Source: Capillimicrobium parvum (GTDB taxonomy: Bacteria; Actinomycetota; Thermoleophilia; Solirubrobacterales; Solirubrobacteraceae). Taken from it: a stretch of 64,000 nt of DNA. Under the pieces are notes generated by a model. That model was not told where the DNA came from, searched no databases, and saw nothing but the letters and a program-made list of their open reading frames with translations. The position numbers and the translations under genes are program-made. Positions 42,585 through 50,145 of this stretch are shown in pieces. The number at the start of each line of letters is the position of its first letter. Within the stretch, counting starts at the first letter, position 1. Location: NCBI RefSeq assembly GCF_021172045.1, contig NZ_CP087164.1, positions 1,364,001 through 1,428,000 on the forward strand, in the 5' to 3' direction.

Positions 42585-42590
42585 TAAAGT
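42585..42590 (+). promoter_or_regulatory. -10 element (TAAAGT) of the HxlR-type regulator gene
   Basis: TAAAGT ends 8 nt before ATG 42599. It is the right half of a small palindrome, ACTT-GGTA-AAGT (42579-42590), which could be where the regulator binds to repress itself. Confidence 0.5.
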
Positions 42591-42598
42591 AATGGCTC

Positions 42599-42952
42599 AT
42601 GGACCCCTGCCCCGTCAGCCGGACGGCGGGCGTCATCTCCGGCAAGTGGACGATCCTCCTGGTCCGTGACCTCGCCGAGGGACGCTCCCGCTTCTGCGAG
42701 CTGGAGCGCTCCCTGGCCGGCATCTCGCCGCGCACCCTCTCGCTGCGCCTGCGTGCGCTGGAGGAGGAGGGCATCGTCGAGCGCCAGACCTTTCCCGAGG
42801 TTCCGCCGCGCGTCGAGTACGCGCTGACGAGCAAGGGCCTCGACCTCCTGCCGATCATCGAGGACATGCGCGCCTACGGGCTGCGCTGGCTCGGGGACGC
42901 GGACGACTGCATGCCGGCCGACGTGCCGGACGCGGCCGCCGTCGCCGGCTGA
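42599..42952 (+). CDS. HxlR-family winged-helix transcription regulator
   Basis: The 117-residue protein matches the HxlR family: CPVSRTAGVISGKWTILLVRDLAEG at the start (with the family Cys), SRFCELERSLAGISPRTLSLRLRALEEEGIVER as helix-turn-helix and wing, and TSKGLDLLPIIEDMRAYG at the end. HxlR regulators sense electrophiles or redox changes and often control neighbouring genes. The 413-residue unknown protein 26 nt downstream is the likely partner. Confidence 0.92.
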   Translation: MDPCPVSRTAGVISGKWTILLVRDLAEGRSRFCELERSLAGISPRTLSLRLRALEEEGIVERQTFPEVPPRVEYALTSKGLDLLPIIEDMRAYGLRWLGDADDCMPADVPDAAAVAG

Positions 42953-42978
42953 TCGCCACCGGCGGAAGGACCCGCCAC

Positions 42979-44220
42979 GTGGACGGCGAACGGGACGGCG
43001 TGCGCTCCCACACGCTTCACGCCGCTCTGCGCCGCTACGTCGAGGAGGTCTCGTGGACGCTCGCCGCCGAGACCGCCGACGGTGCGGAGGTCCCATTCGA
43101 GCTCGTGGAGGAGCGCGGCGTCCGGCGCACGGCCCTGTACTGCTACCGGCCGCTCGTCGACGAGTTCCTGCGCGAGCGCTTCGGCGCGCTCGCCCGGCTC
43201 GACGGGCACGTCCCCGCCGCCCGCGCGCTGGGCGCGCACGACGGCATCGCCCGCTATCTGAAGGCCCATCACGAGCCCGTGCCGTCCGATGCTCCGGGCC
43301 GCGCGCATGCCGCGCTCTCGCTCTTCCTCGAGCGTGTCTACGCCGAGCAGACGACGTTCGAGTTCGACAACGAGCGCTTCGAGCGCGCCTATGCACAGCT
43401 CGAGGAGCTGATCTTCGCCGGGCGCACGCACGCCGCGGCGATCGTGGCCGTCCTCGGGCTCGACATCGCCTCGCCGGAGATCGTGCTCGCCGACGGCCTC
43501 ACGCTGACGCGCGCCGAGACGTTCGACGACCTGCCCGCCGAGCTGCGCACCGAGGCCGACGTCGTCGCCGCGTTCCGCGCCGAGGTCGAGGACGGCGCGC
43601 CGGACCCTTTCGTCCAGGCGGGCCGGGCCTTCCGCCGCCTGCTCGTCGCGCTGCGCCTCTACGACGACGGCGGCGTGGCGCTCGGATCGGTCGCCTGGAC
43701 GCGCGTCGACAGCGGCGCGTGGCGCTCGGCCGCGCTCGGCGCCGGCGGGATCCCGCAGGGCCTCACGCTCATCGAAGCCGACGAGGAGGACGAGCTGCGC
43801 GGCTTCTGCAGCCTCGTCGCCCGCCGCACCCCGCGCTCCGGGGAGCTCGCGTGGGCGCTGTCGCGCTACGGGATGGCCTGCGAGCGCACTGTGCCCGCCG
43901 AGGCGCTCAGCGACGTCCTGCTGGCGCTCCGCGCGCTGCTCGAGCCCGAGGGACCGGCGTCCGGCCGGCTGCCCGGGCGCCTCGCCGCGCTGTGCGCCGT
44001 CCCGGAGGACCGGGTCGCGCTGGCCGAGCGCGCCAGCCAGGCGATCGCGTTGGAGCGCGCGATCATCGCCGGCACCGCGCCGCACTCGCCGGCGGTCGAC
44101 GAGCTCATCGCCGAGCTCTCGGGATACCTGCGCGCGCTGCTGCGCGACGTGCTGTGCGGGCACCTCGACGCCGACGTGCGCGGGCTCGCCGACCGCCTGC
44201 TCGTCGAGACGCCCGCCTGA
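42979..44220 (+). CDS. Unknown protein (413 aa) downstream of the HxlR regulator
   Basis: I do not recognise a family. The protein is soluble and rich in Ala, Leu, Glu and Arg. The first 250 residues mix strands and helices (VPFELVEERGVRRTALYCYRPL, LFLERVYAEQTTFEFD). The last 90 residues are helical, with LERAIIAGTAPHSPAVDELIAELSGYLRALLRDVL, which recalls the HEPN domains found in abortive-infection and toxin proteins, but the RxxxxH motif is not present. The start is GTG 42979. It is probably co-transcribed with the HxlR gene. Confidence 0.65.
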   Translation: MDGERDGVRSHTLHAALRRYVEEVSWTLAAETADGAEVPFELVEERGVRRTALYCYRPLVDEFLRERFGALARLDGHVPAARALGAHDGIARYLKAHHEPVPSDAPGRAHAALSLFLERVYAEQTTFEFDNERFERAYAQLEELIFAGRTHAAAIVAVLGLDIASPEIVLADGLTLTRAETFDDLPAELRTEADVVAAFRAEVEDGAPDPFVQAGRAFRRLLVALRLYDDGGVALGSVAWTRVDSGAWRSAALGAGGIPQGLTLIEADEEDELRGFCSLVARRTPRSGELAWALSRYGMACERTVPAEALSDVLLALRALLEPEGPASGRLPGRLAALCAVPEDRVALAERASQAIALERAIIAGTAPHSPAVDELIAELSGYLRALLRDVLCGHLDADVRGLADRLLVETPA

Positions 44221-44358
44221 CGTCGACGGCTCCGTCTGGGCCGGGTGGTTTCCTGAAAGTCGGAGAGGCCGTGAGCCGTTGATCGACTATGCAGGCCGGA
44301 TGAACGCCAACGTCCGGTAGACCGAATCAGACGTGGCGGCAGGGGGTAGGCATCAGAC

Positions 44359-44643
44359 ATGAGTCCAGTCGCACATGCTGGGGCTGCCGGAGGCCGGCGG
44401 CGCGCCGATGTGAGGGACATGACCGAGCGCTCCTCGCACCGGCTCCCCGCGGTCTGGCTCGTGCTCGCCTGCTTCGGCCTCGCCCTGACCCTCGGCATGG
44501 TCGTCGCCCGGGCGATCGTCACGGCGCTCGCCCAGACGGTCGGAACCGTCGCGGCGCTCCCCGCCGGGGTCCTCGGCTTCGTCGTCGTCTCGGCGGCCGC
44601 GCTGGTCCTCACCGCGCGCCTGGACGCCGCGCGCCGCGGCTGA
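44359..44643 (+). CDS. Small two-helix membrane protein, function unknown
   Basis: The 94-residue protein has two membrane helices (VWLVLACFGLALTLGMVVARAIV and VAALPAGVLGFVVVSAAALVLTA) and polar ends. ATG 44419 would shorten it by 20 residues; the longer start is kept because TAGGCA lies 6 nt before it. No family is recognised. It is convergent with the GET3-like gene. The gap 44221-44358 holds nothing else clear. Confidence 0.55.
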   Translation: MSPVAHAGAAGGRRRADVRDMTERSSHRLPAVWLVLACFGLALTLGMVVARAIVTALAQTVGTVAALPAGVLGFVVVSAAALVLTARLDAARRG

Positions 44644-44646
44644 CGG

Positions 44647-45762
44647 TCAGCCCGCCGGCCCGAAGAGGTGCTCGTGCACGCGCACGAGCCCGTCGACGTC
44701 GTGGACGTCGCCGCCGAGCTGGGGGATGAGCAGCGGCTGCTCGTCGCCGATCTCGCGCCGCAGGCGCGCGATGGCCGCCGTGTCGCGCTGGGCGAGCGCC
44801 CGGGCGTCGCGGTAGGTCGCCGCGACCTTGCGGGCCAGGTCGGCGCCCAGCTCCCCCGTCAGCTCGGCGACGACCGCCTCCGGCTCGGCGTCGAGGCCCT
44901 CCGCCGGCGTCACGCGGTTGACGATCAGCCCGCCGAAGGGGAGGTGTGCCTCGGCGAGCTTGGCGGCGAAGAAGATCGCCTCCTCGACGGGCTCGCGCTC
45001 CGGCGACGTGACGATGAGGAACGTCGTGGCCGGGTCGGCGAGCAGCGCCTTGACCCCGGCGGCACGCTCGCGGAAGCCGTCGAGCAGCCCGCCGAGCGCG
45101 CGGAAGAACACCGACAGGTCGGTGAGCAGGTCGACGCCGGTCACGCGCTTGAGCACGGAGAACACGACGCTCGTGCCGCGGCCGACGACCTTCGCCGCGA
45201 GGCCTGTCGGGCCGGTGAGGAAGACGCGCAGGGCGCGCCCCTCGAGGAAGCTGGTCAGCCGGTCGGGCGCGTCGAGGAAGTCGAGCGCGTTACGCGACGG
45301 CGGTGTGTCGAGGACGAGGACGTCGAAGGCGCCCGAGCGGTCGAGCTCGTAGAGCTTGGCGATCGCGGTGAACTCCTGCGACCCGGCGACGGCGCCCGAG
45401 AGCTCCTGGTAGATCCGGTTCTCGAGCACCTCGTCGCGCGCCTTCTCGTCGGGCGCGAGCTGCGCGATGAGGTCGTCGAACGTGTGCTTGGGATCGAGCA
45501 TCATCGCCCACAGCTCGCCGGTGATCTCGATGCCGTGGCCCGCGAAGCGCGCGGGGTCGACGAGGCGCGGCTCGTTGCCGAGCTCGTCGAGCCCCAGGGA
45601 GTCGGCGAGGCGGCGCGCCGGGTCGATCGTCACGACCGCGACCTTCCGGCCGCGCGCGGCGAGTCCCATCGCGAGCGCGGCGGACGTCGTCGTCTTGCCC
45701 ACCCCGCCGGACCCGGCGCAGACGATCACCCGCTTGCCGGCGATGCGCGGCTCGATGCTCAC
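44647..45762 (-). CDS. GET3/ArsA-like ATPase, second of a pair
   Basis: The 371-residue protein is a SIMIBI ATPase of the ArsA/GET3 family, with the deviant P-loop GSGGVGKTTTSAALA at residue 17, VVTIDPARRLADSLG (switch I), VLVLDTPPSRNALDFLDAP (switch II) and a hydrophobic Leu-rich region typical for client binding. It is the larger of the pair; tandem pairs of this kind are known in actinobacteria (Rv3679-Rv3680 of Mycobacterium tuberculosis). The start is GTG 45762, overlapping the stop of a 19-codon mini-ORF (GTGA). Confidence 0.92.
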   Translation of the reverse strand: MSIEPRIAGKRVIVCAGSGGVGKTTTSAALAMGLAARGRKVAVVTIDPARRLADSLGLDELGNEPRLVDPARFAGHGIEITGELWAMMLDPKHTFDDLIAQLAPDEKARDEVLENRIYQELSGAVAGSQEFTAIAKLYELDRSGAFDVLVLDTPPSRNALDFLDAPDRLTSFLEGRALRVFLTGPTGLAAKVVGRGTSVVFSVLKRVTGVDLLTDLSVFFRALGGLLDGFRERAAGVKALLADPATTFLIVTSPEREPVEEAIFFAAKLAEAHLPFGGLIVNRVTPAEGLDAEPEAVVAELTGELGADLARKVAATYRDARALAQRDTAAIARLRREIGDEQPLLIPQLGGDVHDVDGLVRVHEHLFGPAG

Positions 45763-45818
45763 GATGCGGCGTCCCGCCGGGTCGTAGCGTCGGGGTGTGA
45801 GGACCCGCAGGGTCTCAC
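45759..45818 (-). CDS. Mini-ORF 3 of the 56-bp repeat (19 codons)
   Basis: GTG 45818 to TGA 45759 gives a 19-residue peptide that differs from mini-ORF 1 only by its GTG start and by Asp for Glu near the end (TTRRDAAS). Its stop overlaps the start of the second ATPase gene (GTGA). Whether the peptide matters or only the act of translating it is unknown. Confidence 0.35.
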   Translation of the reverse strand: MRPCGSSHPDATTRRDAAS

Positions 45819-45927
45819 GATGCCGCCTCCCGCCGGGTCGTAGCGTCGGGGTGTGAGGACCCGCAGGGTCTCACGATGCCGCCTCCCGCCGGGTCGTAGC
45901 GTCGGGGTGTGAGGACCCGCAGGGTCT
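45760..45927. repeat. 56-bp tandem repeat, three copies, between the GET3-like genes
   Basis: Units at 45760-45815, 45816-45871 and 45872-45927 are almost identical; the first differs at two bases. Each holds a hairpin (TGAG-G-ACCC / GGGTCTCA). On the minus strand each unit is one 60-nt mini-ORF that overlaps the next by 4 nt, which makes the 56-nt period. On the plus strand each also carries a TAGCGT box. Confidence 0.9.
45815..45874 (-). CDS. Mini-ORF 2 of the 56-bp repeat (19 codons)
   Basis: GTG 45874 to TGA 45815 encodes the same residues as mini-ORF 1 apart from the GTG start. It overlaps its neighbours by 4 nt on both sides. Confidence 0.35.
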   Translation of the reverse strand: MRPCGSSHPDATTRREAAS

Positions 45928-45930
45928 CAT
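45871..45930 (-). CDS. Mini-ORF 1 of the 56-bp repeat (19 codons)
   Basis: ATG 45930 to TGA 45871 encodes MRPCGSSHPDATTRREAAS. Its ATG overlaps the stop of the first ATPase gene (ATGA) and its stop overlaps the GTG of mini-ORF 2. The arrangement is what translational coupling would need. Confidence 0.4.
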   Translation of the reverse strand: MRPCGSSHPDATTRREAAS

Positions 45931-46784
45931 GCCAGCGCTCCGTCGAGCCGGCGGGCGATCGCGGCGATATCGGCGCCGCCGGCGATGTACGGCACCGTCG
46001 TGGTCGGCGCGCCGATGTGCCGTCGCAGCCTCCGCAGCTGGGCGCGCTGCTCGAGCGCCAGCACGTGCAGGCCCAGCGCGGCGGTGACGGCGGGGTGCTC
46101 GCGGTGCGACTCGAGCGCGCCGGCCTCCTCGGCCGTGAGGCGCTTGCGGCGCAGCCCGTTGACCACGACCAGCGCGAGATGCTGGCCGTTGGCCTGCTCG
46201 AGCCCGTCGCGCAGCGCGAGCGTCTCGTTGACCGGCATCTCCTCGGGCGTGGTCACCGCGACGATCGCGGTGCGGGCCGGGTCGGCGAGCATCTCGTGGA
46301 TGATGCGCCCCTGGCGGGCGATCGGTCCGGCCATCGCCGCGTCCGCGAACGTCTTGGGGGCGGCCAGCATGGCGACGCCGTGTCCGGTGGCGGGGGCGTC
46401 GACCACCACGAGGTCGTACGGCTCGGCCCCCGGCGTGCGGCGCTGGTCCTGCGCGAGCTCCCACACCTTGCCGACGGTGAGCAGCTCGCGCATGCCCGGC
46501 GTCGCGGCGGCCAGGTAGGCGAACGCGCGGCTCGACGAGAGCAGCTCGGCCAGGGCGCGGGGGAGCTGGTCGACGAGGTACTCCTCCATGGCGTCCTGCG
46601 GGTCGATCGACACGTGGTCGGCGCCGGCGGCGGTGACGACGTGCTCCACGTCGGTGCGCCGGTGGACCTCCGCGACGACCGCGCGCTTGCCGCGCTCGGC
46701 GGCGAGCGCGCCGAGCGCCGCCGCCACCGACGACTTGCCGACGCCGCCCTTGCCGGTGACGAACAGCAACCGGTGGTCGAGCAC
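45927..46784 (-). CDS. GET3/ArsA-like ATPase, first of a pair
   Basis: The 285-residue protein has the P-loop TGKGGVGKSSVAAALG at residue 9, VVAEVHRRTDVEHV and VVVDAPATGHGVAMLAAP as switch regions. It lacks the longer helical insert of its partner. In mycobacteria the two proteins of such a pair act together. GTG 46784 is the start; the stop lies in an ATGA with the first 19-codon mini-ORF. The bicupin gene lies 56 nt upstream on the same strand. Confidence 0.9.
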   Translation of the reverse strand: MLDHRLLFVTGKGGVGKSSVAAALGALAAERGKRAVVAEVHRRTDVEHVVTAAGADHVSIDPQDAMEEYLVDQLPRALAELLSSSRAFAYLAAATPGMRELLTVGKVWELAQDQRRTPGAEPYDLVVVDAPATGHGVAMLAAPKTFADAAMAGPIARQGRIIHEMLADPARTAIVAVTTPEEMPVNETLALRDGLEQANGQHLALVVVNGLRRKRLTAEEAGALESHREHPAVTAALGLHVLALEQRAQLRRLRRHIGAPTTTVPYIAGGADIAAIARRLDGALA

Positions 46785-46840
46785 GCTGGCGATCGCGGCT
46801 CAGCGCTCCGGATCCAGGACGGCGTCGGAGAGGGCGGGCG

Positions 46841-47767
46841 TCAAAGCGCCCCGCCCCGCGGGTCGACGGGCTCGACGCGGAACGTGAGGCCGCCGAGCCC
46901 GGCCATCCGCAGCGTCGAGGACCGCGGGAAGAAGACGGCGTCGCGCGGATCGCGCTGGCCGTAGGCGAGCAGCGTCAGGCCCTGCCCGCCCGCCCGGAAG
47001 CTGTGCGCGACCCCGGTGCCGGCCGGCCGCGCGACGATCGAGCCCGCGCGGACCGGGTGCTCCTGGTCGCCCAGGCGCAGCGTGCCGTCGCCGTCGAGCA
47101 CGACGAACAGCTCCTCCTCGGCGGTGTGGCAGTGCGGCGGCGCCCCCTCGGCGTCCGGCGCGATCGCGATGTGCCTGAGCCCGCTCAGGCGGGAGCCGGC
47201 GGCGCTGCCGAGGTCGGTGCGCACCTCGTCGCGGTCGCCGTGGGCGATCGGCATCGCCTCGACTTCGGTGAGACCCACGATCCACGACGGGCGCTCGTCG
47301 GCCGGGTCGACGACCTCGCCGAGCTCGAGCGGGCCGAGCTCGGCCTCCGCATCGAACGGATGGCCGCCGTCGAGCGGCAGCCAGGTGGGCCCGGCCCACA
47401 TCGTCTTCGAGCGCGGGAGGTACGTCAGCCGGGTGGAGGAGCCGGAGGCGAAGGCCAGCAGCTCGATCGGCCCGCCGAACACGGTGTGCGGCCGCCCGCC
47501 GGCCGGGAAGACGACCGCGTCGCCCGCGGAGATCGCGTAGGCCCGCCGGCCGGCCTGGGCGAAGCCCGTGCCGTCGAGGACGTAGAAGATCTCCTCCTCG
47601 TCGAAGTGCACGTGCGCCGGCGAGCACACGCGCCCCTCGGCCTCGATCCGCCATCGGCTCAGGCCGATCTCGCGAGCGCCGGCCGCTGCGCCGAGCAACT
47701 GGCGCAGCGCCCAGATGTGTCCGAAGCGGCGCTCCGACTCCTCGACGTCGTCCATGTGGGTGAGCAT
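46841..47767 (-). CDS. Bicupin protein
   Basis: The 308-residue protein is built of two cupin barrels. The first has HVHFDEEEIFYVLDGTGFAQAG and GDAVVFPAGGRPHTV; the second has PPHCHTAEEELFVVLDGDGTLRLG and GSIVARPAGTGVAHSF. Both keep the His/Glu metal ligands. The reaction is unknown; bicupins include oxalate decarboxylases and dioxygenases. ATG 47767 is preferred because a TATTCC box lies 8 nt upstream; ATG 47755 is the alternative. It is divergent from parA. Confidence 0.83.
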   Translation of the reverse strand: MLTHMDDVEESERRFGHIWALRQLLGAAAGAREIGLSRWRIEAEGRVCSPAHVHFDEEEIFYVLDGTGFAQAGRRAYAISAGDAVVFPAGGRPHTVFGGPIELLAFASGSSTRLTYLPRSKTMWAGPTWLPLDGGHPFDAEAELGPLELGEVVDPADERPSWIVGLTEVEAMPIAHGDRDEVRTDLGSAAGSRLSGLRHIAIAPDAEGAPPHCHTAEEELFVVLDGDGTLRLGDQEHPVRAGSIVARPAGTGVAHSFRAGGQGLTLLAYGQRDPRDAVFFPRSSTLRMAGLGGLTFRVEPVDPRGGAL

Positions 47768-47830
47768 CGAGGGAAGGAATACCGCATGCGCCTGCGAATA
47801 CCGCGTGCGTATGAGTCCAACGCGACGCAC

Positions 47831-48610
47831 ATGGAGCCTGCTGTGAGCTCGAAGGCGAAGGTCATCGCGTTCGCCAACCAGAAGGGCGGCGTGGCCAAGA
47901 CCACCACCACGCTGAACCTCGCGGCCGCGTTCGCCGAGGAGGGCCACCGCGTGCTCTGCGTGGACATGGACCCGCAGGGCAACCTCACCATGTCGCAGGG
48001 CATCGACCCGGACTCCCTCGAGAAGTCGATGTTCGACGTGCTCGTGTACGACCTCTCGATCCGGGAGGTCATCCGCCGCCGGGAGATCGACGTGGCGTGC
48101 GCCTCGATCGACCTCGCCGGCGCGGAGATCGCGATGTCGACGAAGATCGGCCGCGAACGGTCGCTGGAGAAGGCCTTCCGTCCGATCCTCGAGGACTACG
48201 ACTTCATCTGCATCGACACGCCGCCCTCGCTCGGGCTGCTGACGATCAACGCGCTGACGGCGGCGGACAAGGTGATCGTCCCCGTCCAATGCGAGTATCT
48301 GTCCATGAGAGGGCTGATCCAGCTCCAGAACACCCTGTCGATGATCCGCGAGAACCTGAACCCCGACGTCGACATCGAGGGCATCCTGCCCACGCTCGTC
48401 GACTCGCGCACGATCCACGCCAAGGAGGCGATCGAGATCCTGGAGGAGAACTTCGGCGATCGGGTGTTCGCCTCGCGGATCAAGAAGACGGTCAGGTTCG
48501 CGGAGGCGCCGGTCCGGGGTATGTCGGTGCTCAAGTACGATCCTGACGGGATGGCGGCTCAGTCCTATCGCGAGCTCGCGAAGGAGGTTCTCGGCAATGG
48601 GAAGCGGTAA
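47831..48610 (+). CDS. parA: ParA-family partition/positioning ATPase
   Basis: The 259-residue protein has the deviant Walker A FANQKGGVAKTTTTLNLAAA, the DMDPQGNLT motif, FICIDTPPSLGLL and the VIVPVQCEYLSMRG segment of Soj/ParA. No ParB gene follows. Instead its last 14 nt overlap an ftsZ gene, so it may place the division ring or another cell component rather than segregate chromosomes. ATG 47831 is taken; GTG 47843 is possible. Confidence 0.92.
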   Translation: MEPAVSSKAKVIAFANQKGGVAKTTTTLNLAAAFAEEGHRVLCVDMDPQGNLTMSQGIDPDSLEKSMFDVLVYDLSIREVIRRREIDVACASIDLAGAEIAMSTKIGRERSLEKAFRPILEDYDFICIDTPPSLGLLTINALTAADKVIVPVQCEYLSMRGLIQLQNTLSMIRENLNPDVDIEGILPTLVDSRTIHAKEAIEILEENFGDRVFASRIKKTVRFAEAPVRGMSVLKYDPDGMAAQSYRELAKEVLGNGKR

Positions 48611-50138
48611 GCGGGCGAGCATGCGGGAGGGCCCGCTGGCGGCGCTGTTCCGGTCGACCGCGGACGAGGACGTCGAGCCCGAGCGCCCGCAGCCCGAGCA
48701 GCCGCCCGCTCGCCGCGAGCAGCCGCGGGCTCCCGAGCCGCGTGCCGCGCGGCCGACGCCGCCGCCGGCTCCCGAGCCGCGTGCCGCGCGGCCGACGCCG
48801 CCGCCGGCTCCCGAGCCGGAGCACGAGCCGCCGCATCCGCCGCATCCCTCGCTCGGCCGGCGCGTCGAGCCGGAGCCCGAACGCGAGCCCCGCATCCCGT
48901 CGCCGCAGGAGCGCCTGCGCCACGCCTTCTCGTCGGAGTCCGAGGTGCCCAACGACATGCTCGCGCTCCCGGAGACGGTCTACGAGGACGACCCGTACGC
49001 TCGCGGCCCCGAACAGGACCCGGCCGGCCGGTCGCGGACGAGCGGCGAGCCCGTGCTGCGCGTCGTCGGCGTCGGCGGAGCGGGCGTGAACGCGGTCAAC
49101 CGGATGGTCGAGGCCGAGGTCGAGGGCGTCGAGTTCATCGCGGTCAACACCGACCTGCAGTCGCTGCAGCAGTCGACGGCCGACATCACGCTGCACATCG
49201 GGCCGAACATCACGCGCGGGCTGGGCGCCGGGTCCAACCCGGATCTCGGCCGCCAGGCGGCGATGGACGAGTACGACCGCATCAAGGCGCTGCTCAAGGG
49301 CTCGGACATGGTGTTCATCACCGCGGGCGCGGGCGGCGGCACCGGCACCGGCGCGGCCCCGGTGGTCGCGCGGATCGCCCGCGAGCTGGGCGCGCTGACG
49401 GTCGGCGTCATCACGAAGCCGTTCGGTTTCGAGGGCCGCCGGCGCAGCGACCAGGCCGACACCGGTGTCGAGATGCTCGGCTCCGAGGTCGACACGCTGA
49501 TCGTCGTGCCGAACAACCGTCTGCTGTCCGTCCTCGACAAGCAGACGTCGATGATGGACGCGTTCCGGGTCGCCGACGACGTGCTGCGCCAGGGCGTGCA
49601 GGGCGTCTCGGATCTCGTGACGCTGCCGGGGCTGATCAACCTCGACTTCGCGGACGTGCGCACGATCATGTCCGACGCCGGGCCGGCGCTCCTGGGCATC
49701 GGGATGGGCACGGGCGACAAGCGTGCGCTCGAGGCGGCCACGGCCGCCGTGGCCTCGCCGCTGCTCGAGACGTCGATGGACGGCGCGCGCAAGATCCTGC
49801 TGTCGATCACCGGCGGGCGCGACCTGTCGCTTTTCGAGGTCAACGACGCCGCGAAGGCGGTCTCCGCCGCGGCTCATCCCGACGCGAACATCATCTTCGG
49901 CGCCATGGTCGACGAGAAGCTCGAGGACCAGGTGTGGGTCACGGTCGTCGCCACCGGCTACGGCGAGCGGCCGGCGCGGCCGCGCCTGGAGGAGCCGGTC
50001 GGCGAGCCGCGCGTGGAGCGGCGCACCCCGTCGTCGCGCGAGCGGTCGCGCGACGACCGGCCCGTGGGTTCGGCGACCCGGCGCACGGGGCTCGGCGTGA
50101 CCGAGCTCGACGTGCCGGAGTTCGTGCCGCGCCGGTAG
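48597..50138 (+). CDS. ftsZ: Cell division protein FtsZ with a ~150-residue N-terminal extension
   Basis: The GTPase core starts near residue 152 (VLRVVGVGGAGVNAVNRM) and holds the tubulin signature GAGGGTGTGAAPV, the T7 loop NLDFADVRTIM and the C-terminal peptide ELDVPEFVP that binds FtsA/SepF/ZipA-type partners. Before it lies a 150-residue segment rich in Pro, Arg and Glu, with two copies of PEPRAARPTPPPA and a more regular part (SPQERLRHAFSSESEV, MLALPETVYEDDPYA). The long start is supported by AAGGAGG 9 nt before ATG 48597 and by overlap with parA. FtsZ normally has only about ten residues before the core. Confidence 0.93.
   Translation: MGSGKRASMREGPLAALFRSTADEDVEPERPQPEQPPARREQPRAPEPRAARPTPPPAPEPRAARPTPPPAPEPEHEPPHPPHPSLGRRVEPEPEREPRIPSPQERLRHAFSSESEVPNDMLALPETVYEDDPYARGPEQDPAGRSRTSGEPVLRVVGVGGAGVNAVNRMVEAEVEGVEFIAVNTDLQSLQQSTADITLHIGPNITRGLGAGSNPDLGRQAAMDEYDRIKALLKGSDMVFITAGAGGGTGTGAAPVVARIARELGALTVGVITKPFGFEGRRRSDQADTGVEMLGSEVDTLIVVPNNRLLSVLDKQTSMMDAFRVADDVLRQGVQGVSDLVTLPGLINLDFADVRTIMSDAGPALLGIGMGTGDKRALEAATAAVASPLLETSMDGARKILLSITGGRDLSLFEVNDAAKAVSAAAHPDANIIFGAMVDEKLEDQVWVTVVATGYGERPARPRLEEPVGEPRVERRTPSSRERSRDDRPVGSATRRTGLGVTELDVPEFVPRR
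48729..48806. repeat. 39-bp coding tandem repeat, two copies, in ftsZ
   Basis: Two 39-bp units (48729-48767 and 48768-48806) encode the 13-residue PEPRAARPTPPPA repeat in the FtsZ extension. They are identical or almost so at DNA level. Confidence 0.8.
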
Positions 50139-50145
50139 GGGATTC

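Noticed and set aside
45760-45927. 56-bp repeats as a CRISPR array
   Set aside because: The units are contiguous with no spacers and lie within an operon; no cas genes are present.
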